Assembly (NCBI RefSeq): GCF_018118585.1
Contig: NZ_CP069422.1
Span: 1-44,127, forward strand
Source: Aristaeella lactis
GTDB lineage: Bacteria > Bacillota > Clostridia > Christensenellales > Aristaeellaceae
Direction: 5' to 3'
DNA length: 44,127 nucleotides
Part shown: one piece after another, positions 43,139-44,127 of the stretch
Numbering within the stretch: the stretch's first letter is position 1
Layout: each line of letters starts with the position of its first letter
Notes under the pieces: generated by a model
Database searches by the model: none
What the model was told of the DNA's origin: nothing
What the model saw: the letters and a program-made list of their open reading frames with translations, nothing else
Made by a program: the position numbers and the translations under genes

Positions 43139-44127
43139 CTTTCATCGCTCCTTCATCTCATCCAGACGATTCGCCATATCGGCTTGCACCGAAACAGGTG
43201 CGCATAGCGTACAGATATGTCAATTGAACTGTGACCGACACGGCGAGCAATTTGAATCGCATTGAATCCTCAACATTGATTGGGAGGCTGACATGCCCGA
43301 TGACATAAATCATGCACCCTTATCCTTTTCAATCCCAGCTTTTTTTCTGCCCCAGCGTTCAATTGACGGCTCAAGACACATCCCTTAACAGGAAAAAATG
43401 CGATCATCGTCATGCAAGAGTCGTAGTTCATGGAAAAGTATTCGGCCAATTCATCAGCTAGAAATTGCAGGATCGATATCGTTCAGTTACTTTCCAGTTT
43501 TTGGGGCTGGTGACCATCTCCACTTTCCCTCTGCTGTATAGTGTCTTGTTGATTCTCATCTGCCGTTTCTCAAAGGTCAACGTCTGCCTTTGGTAGAGCC
43601 AATAACTCGCCTTCCTGATCCCCATCAATACAACACTTCGTAAGCATAGTACAGGATCGACGTCCATCATAATACAATGAATTTCTGGAACTCTGCCCTG
43701 TGTCCAAATTTGCATCTCCTCTTGCTGCTTTTGCCCATGTTCCTACATGGCTGGATTATCTTTGAGTTTGTAATATTTCACGCCATGATTAAGGATGCAG
43801 CTAAGCTGATTATGTACGGTCCTCAAATAGTCAGATGAATAAGGTTCTCCAGTGCCTGGAACTCTTGCCATCAAAAGATGATTCTGCCATGACATGATGT
43901 CAATCGTTGTGATTTCGCGAAGAAGTCTACTCCTGAAAAATGGCAGTATGTGCTGTTCCACGATACTCTCCTTTGTGTCCCATGTGGACTGCTTCACCCT
44001 CATCTTCCGATCTCTTTTGTAAATCTCCCAGAATTCACCAAAGGTAATATCTGGCGATTGCTTCAGTTCCCTGAGAAAAGATTCTTCCCATTCGTCTGCC
44101 TCATGCTTAGTCCGAAAACCTCTTTTG
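43131..44127 (-). pseudogene. Integrase gene, copy 2, frameshifted and cut by the window end
   Basis: Copy of 4471-5476. The part from about 43745 to 44127 is clean and encodes the core-binding domain. The catalytic half (43131-43740) is broken by indels. The N-terminus lies beyond the window. Confidence 0.65.

Larger units (their letters stand above)
38920..44127 (+). repeat. Copy 2 of the direct repeat, indel-rich, probably an unpolished assembly tail
   Basis: Second copy of 203-5476. From 38921 to about 43745 it differs by dozens of 1-3 base indels, mostly in homopolymers, with few substitutions. In the first ~520 bp I count about 15 indels and essentially no clear substitution. The last ~375 bp (43752-44127) look identical to 5101-5476. 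The coordinate offset falls from 38717 to 38651, a net loss of 66 bases. This is the profile of long-read errors, not of gene decay. Confidence 0.9.

Noticed and set aside
38921-43745. Evolutionary decay of a duplicated operon into pseudogenes
   Set aside because: The differences are mainly homopolymer indels with few substitutions and no bias towards third codon positions, which fits sequencing error better than decay.
1-44127. Prophage or conjugative element
   Set aside because: No capsid, tail, terminase or lysis genes, and no relaxase, coupling protein or type IV secretion genes are visible.

Overview
The window looks like a Firmicutes/Clostridia mobile or genomic island (unclassified gut or rumen Clostridia would fit). 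I base this on low to moderate G+C, strong AGGAGG-type ribosome sites, short MKK-type signal peptides, BspA-like and MORN-like surface proteins, and a Tn916-type tyrosine integrase beside a small MerR/excisionase-like protein. There are no replication genes, relaxase, type IV secretion genes, phage structural genes, rRNA, tRNA or CRISPR array. The host assignment is inference.

Layout. (1) 134-5801, minus strand: one operon reading xis-like, tyrosine integrase, MobC-like ribbon-helix-helix protein, unknown protein, DUF2130 coiled-coil nuclease-like protein, a second-type ClpX, and a lipoprotein. It starts at a clear sigma-A promoter (6058-6086) and has a ~250-nt structured leader with an intrinsic-terminator hairpin in front of xis. 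(2) 6217-14785: accessory genes. On the plus strand are an XRE regulator, a WYL regulator with two small proteins, then four exported proteins including a ComEC-like metallo-beta-lactamase and a MORN protein. On the minus strand are a peptidoglycan-binding-type protein and a DUF4236, helical-protein and voltage-gated K+ channel operon. (3) 15062-32924, plus strand: the most interesting part, a nine-gene, almost gapless cluster. It encodes a 2151-aa DUF4011/SF1 helicase/Vsr-like nuclease, a Ser/Thr kinase, a coiled-coil protein, a zinc-ribbon FHA protein, an NrdG-like radical SAM protein, a ClpA/B-like AAA+ ATPase, a PP2C phosphatase, a tandem DUF6273 protein and a second, larger kinase paralogue. 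(4) 33206-38460, plus strand: three co-oriented genes, two of them tyrosine-recombinase-like and one HTH protein ending in a clamp-binding-like QLSFF motif. (5) 38921-44127: a second copy of 204-5476 that differs almost only by short indels.

How the parts may work together. Region 3 has a phospho-signalling core (two kinases, a phosphatase, an FHA reader) wired to an unfoldase, a radical SAM enzyme and a helicase-nuclease effector. Such gene sets are typical of defence or stress-response islands. I do not recognise this exact combination as a named system. Both kinases carry three N-terminal T-x-[ILF]-N motifs that could be phospho-threonine docking sites for the FHA protein.

The duplicated end is most simply an unpolished sequence tail: either the contig re-enters the element through a circular or tandem junction, or it runs into a second copy elsewhere. 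The flanks differ (1-202 versus 38719-38919), so a plain circular overlap does not fully explain it. The broken genes in 38921-44127 should not be read as biologically decayed pseudogenes without read-level checking.
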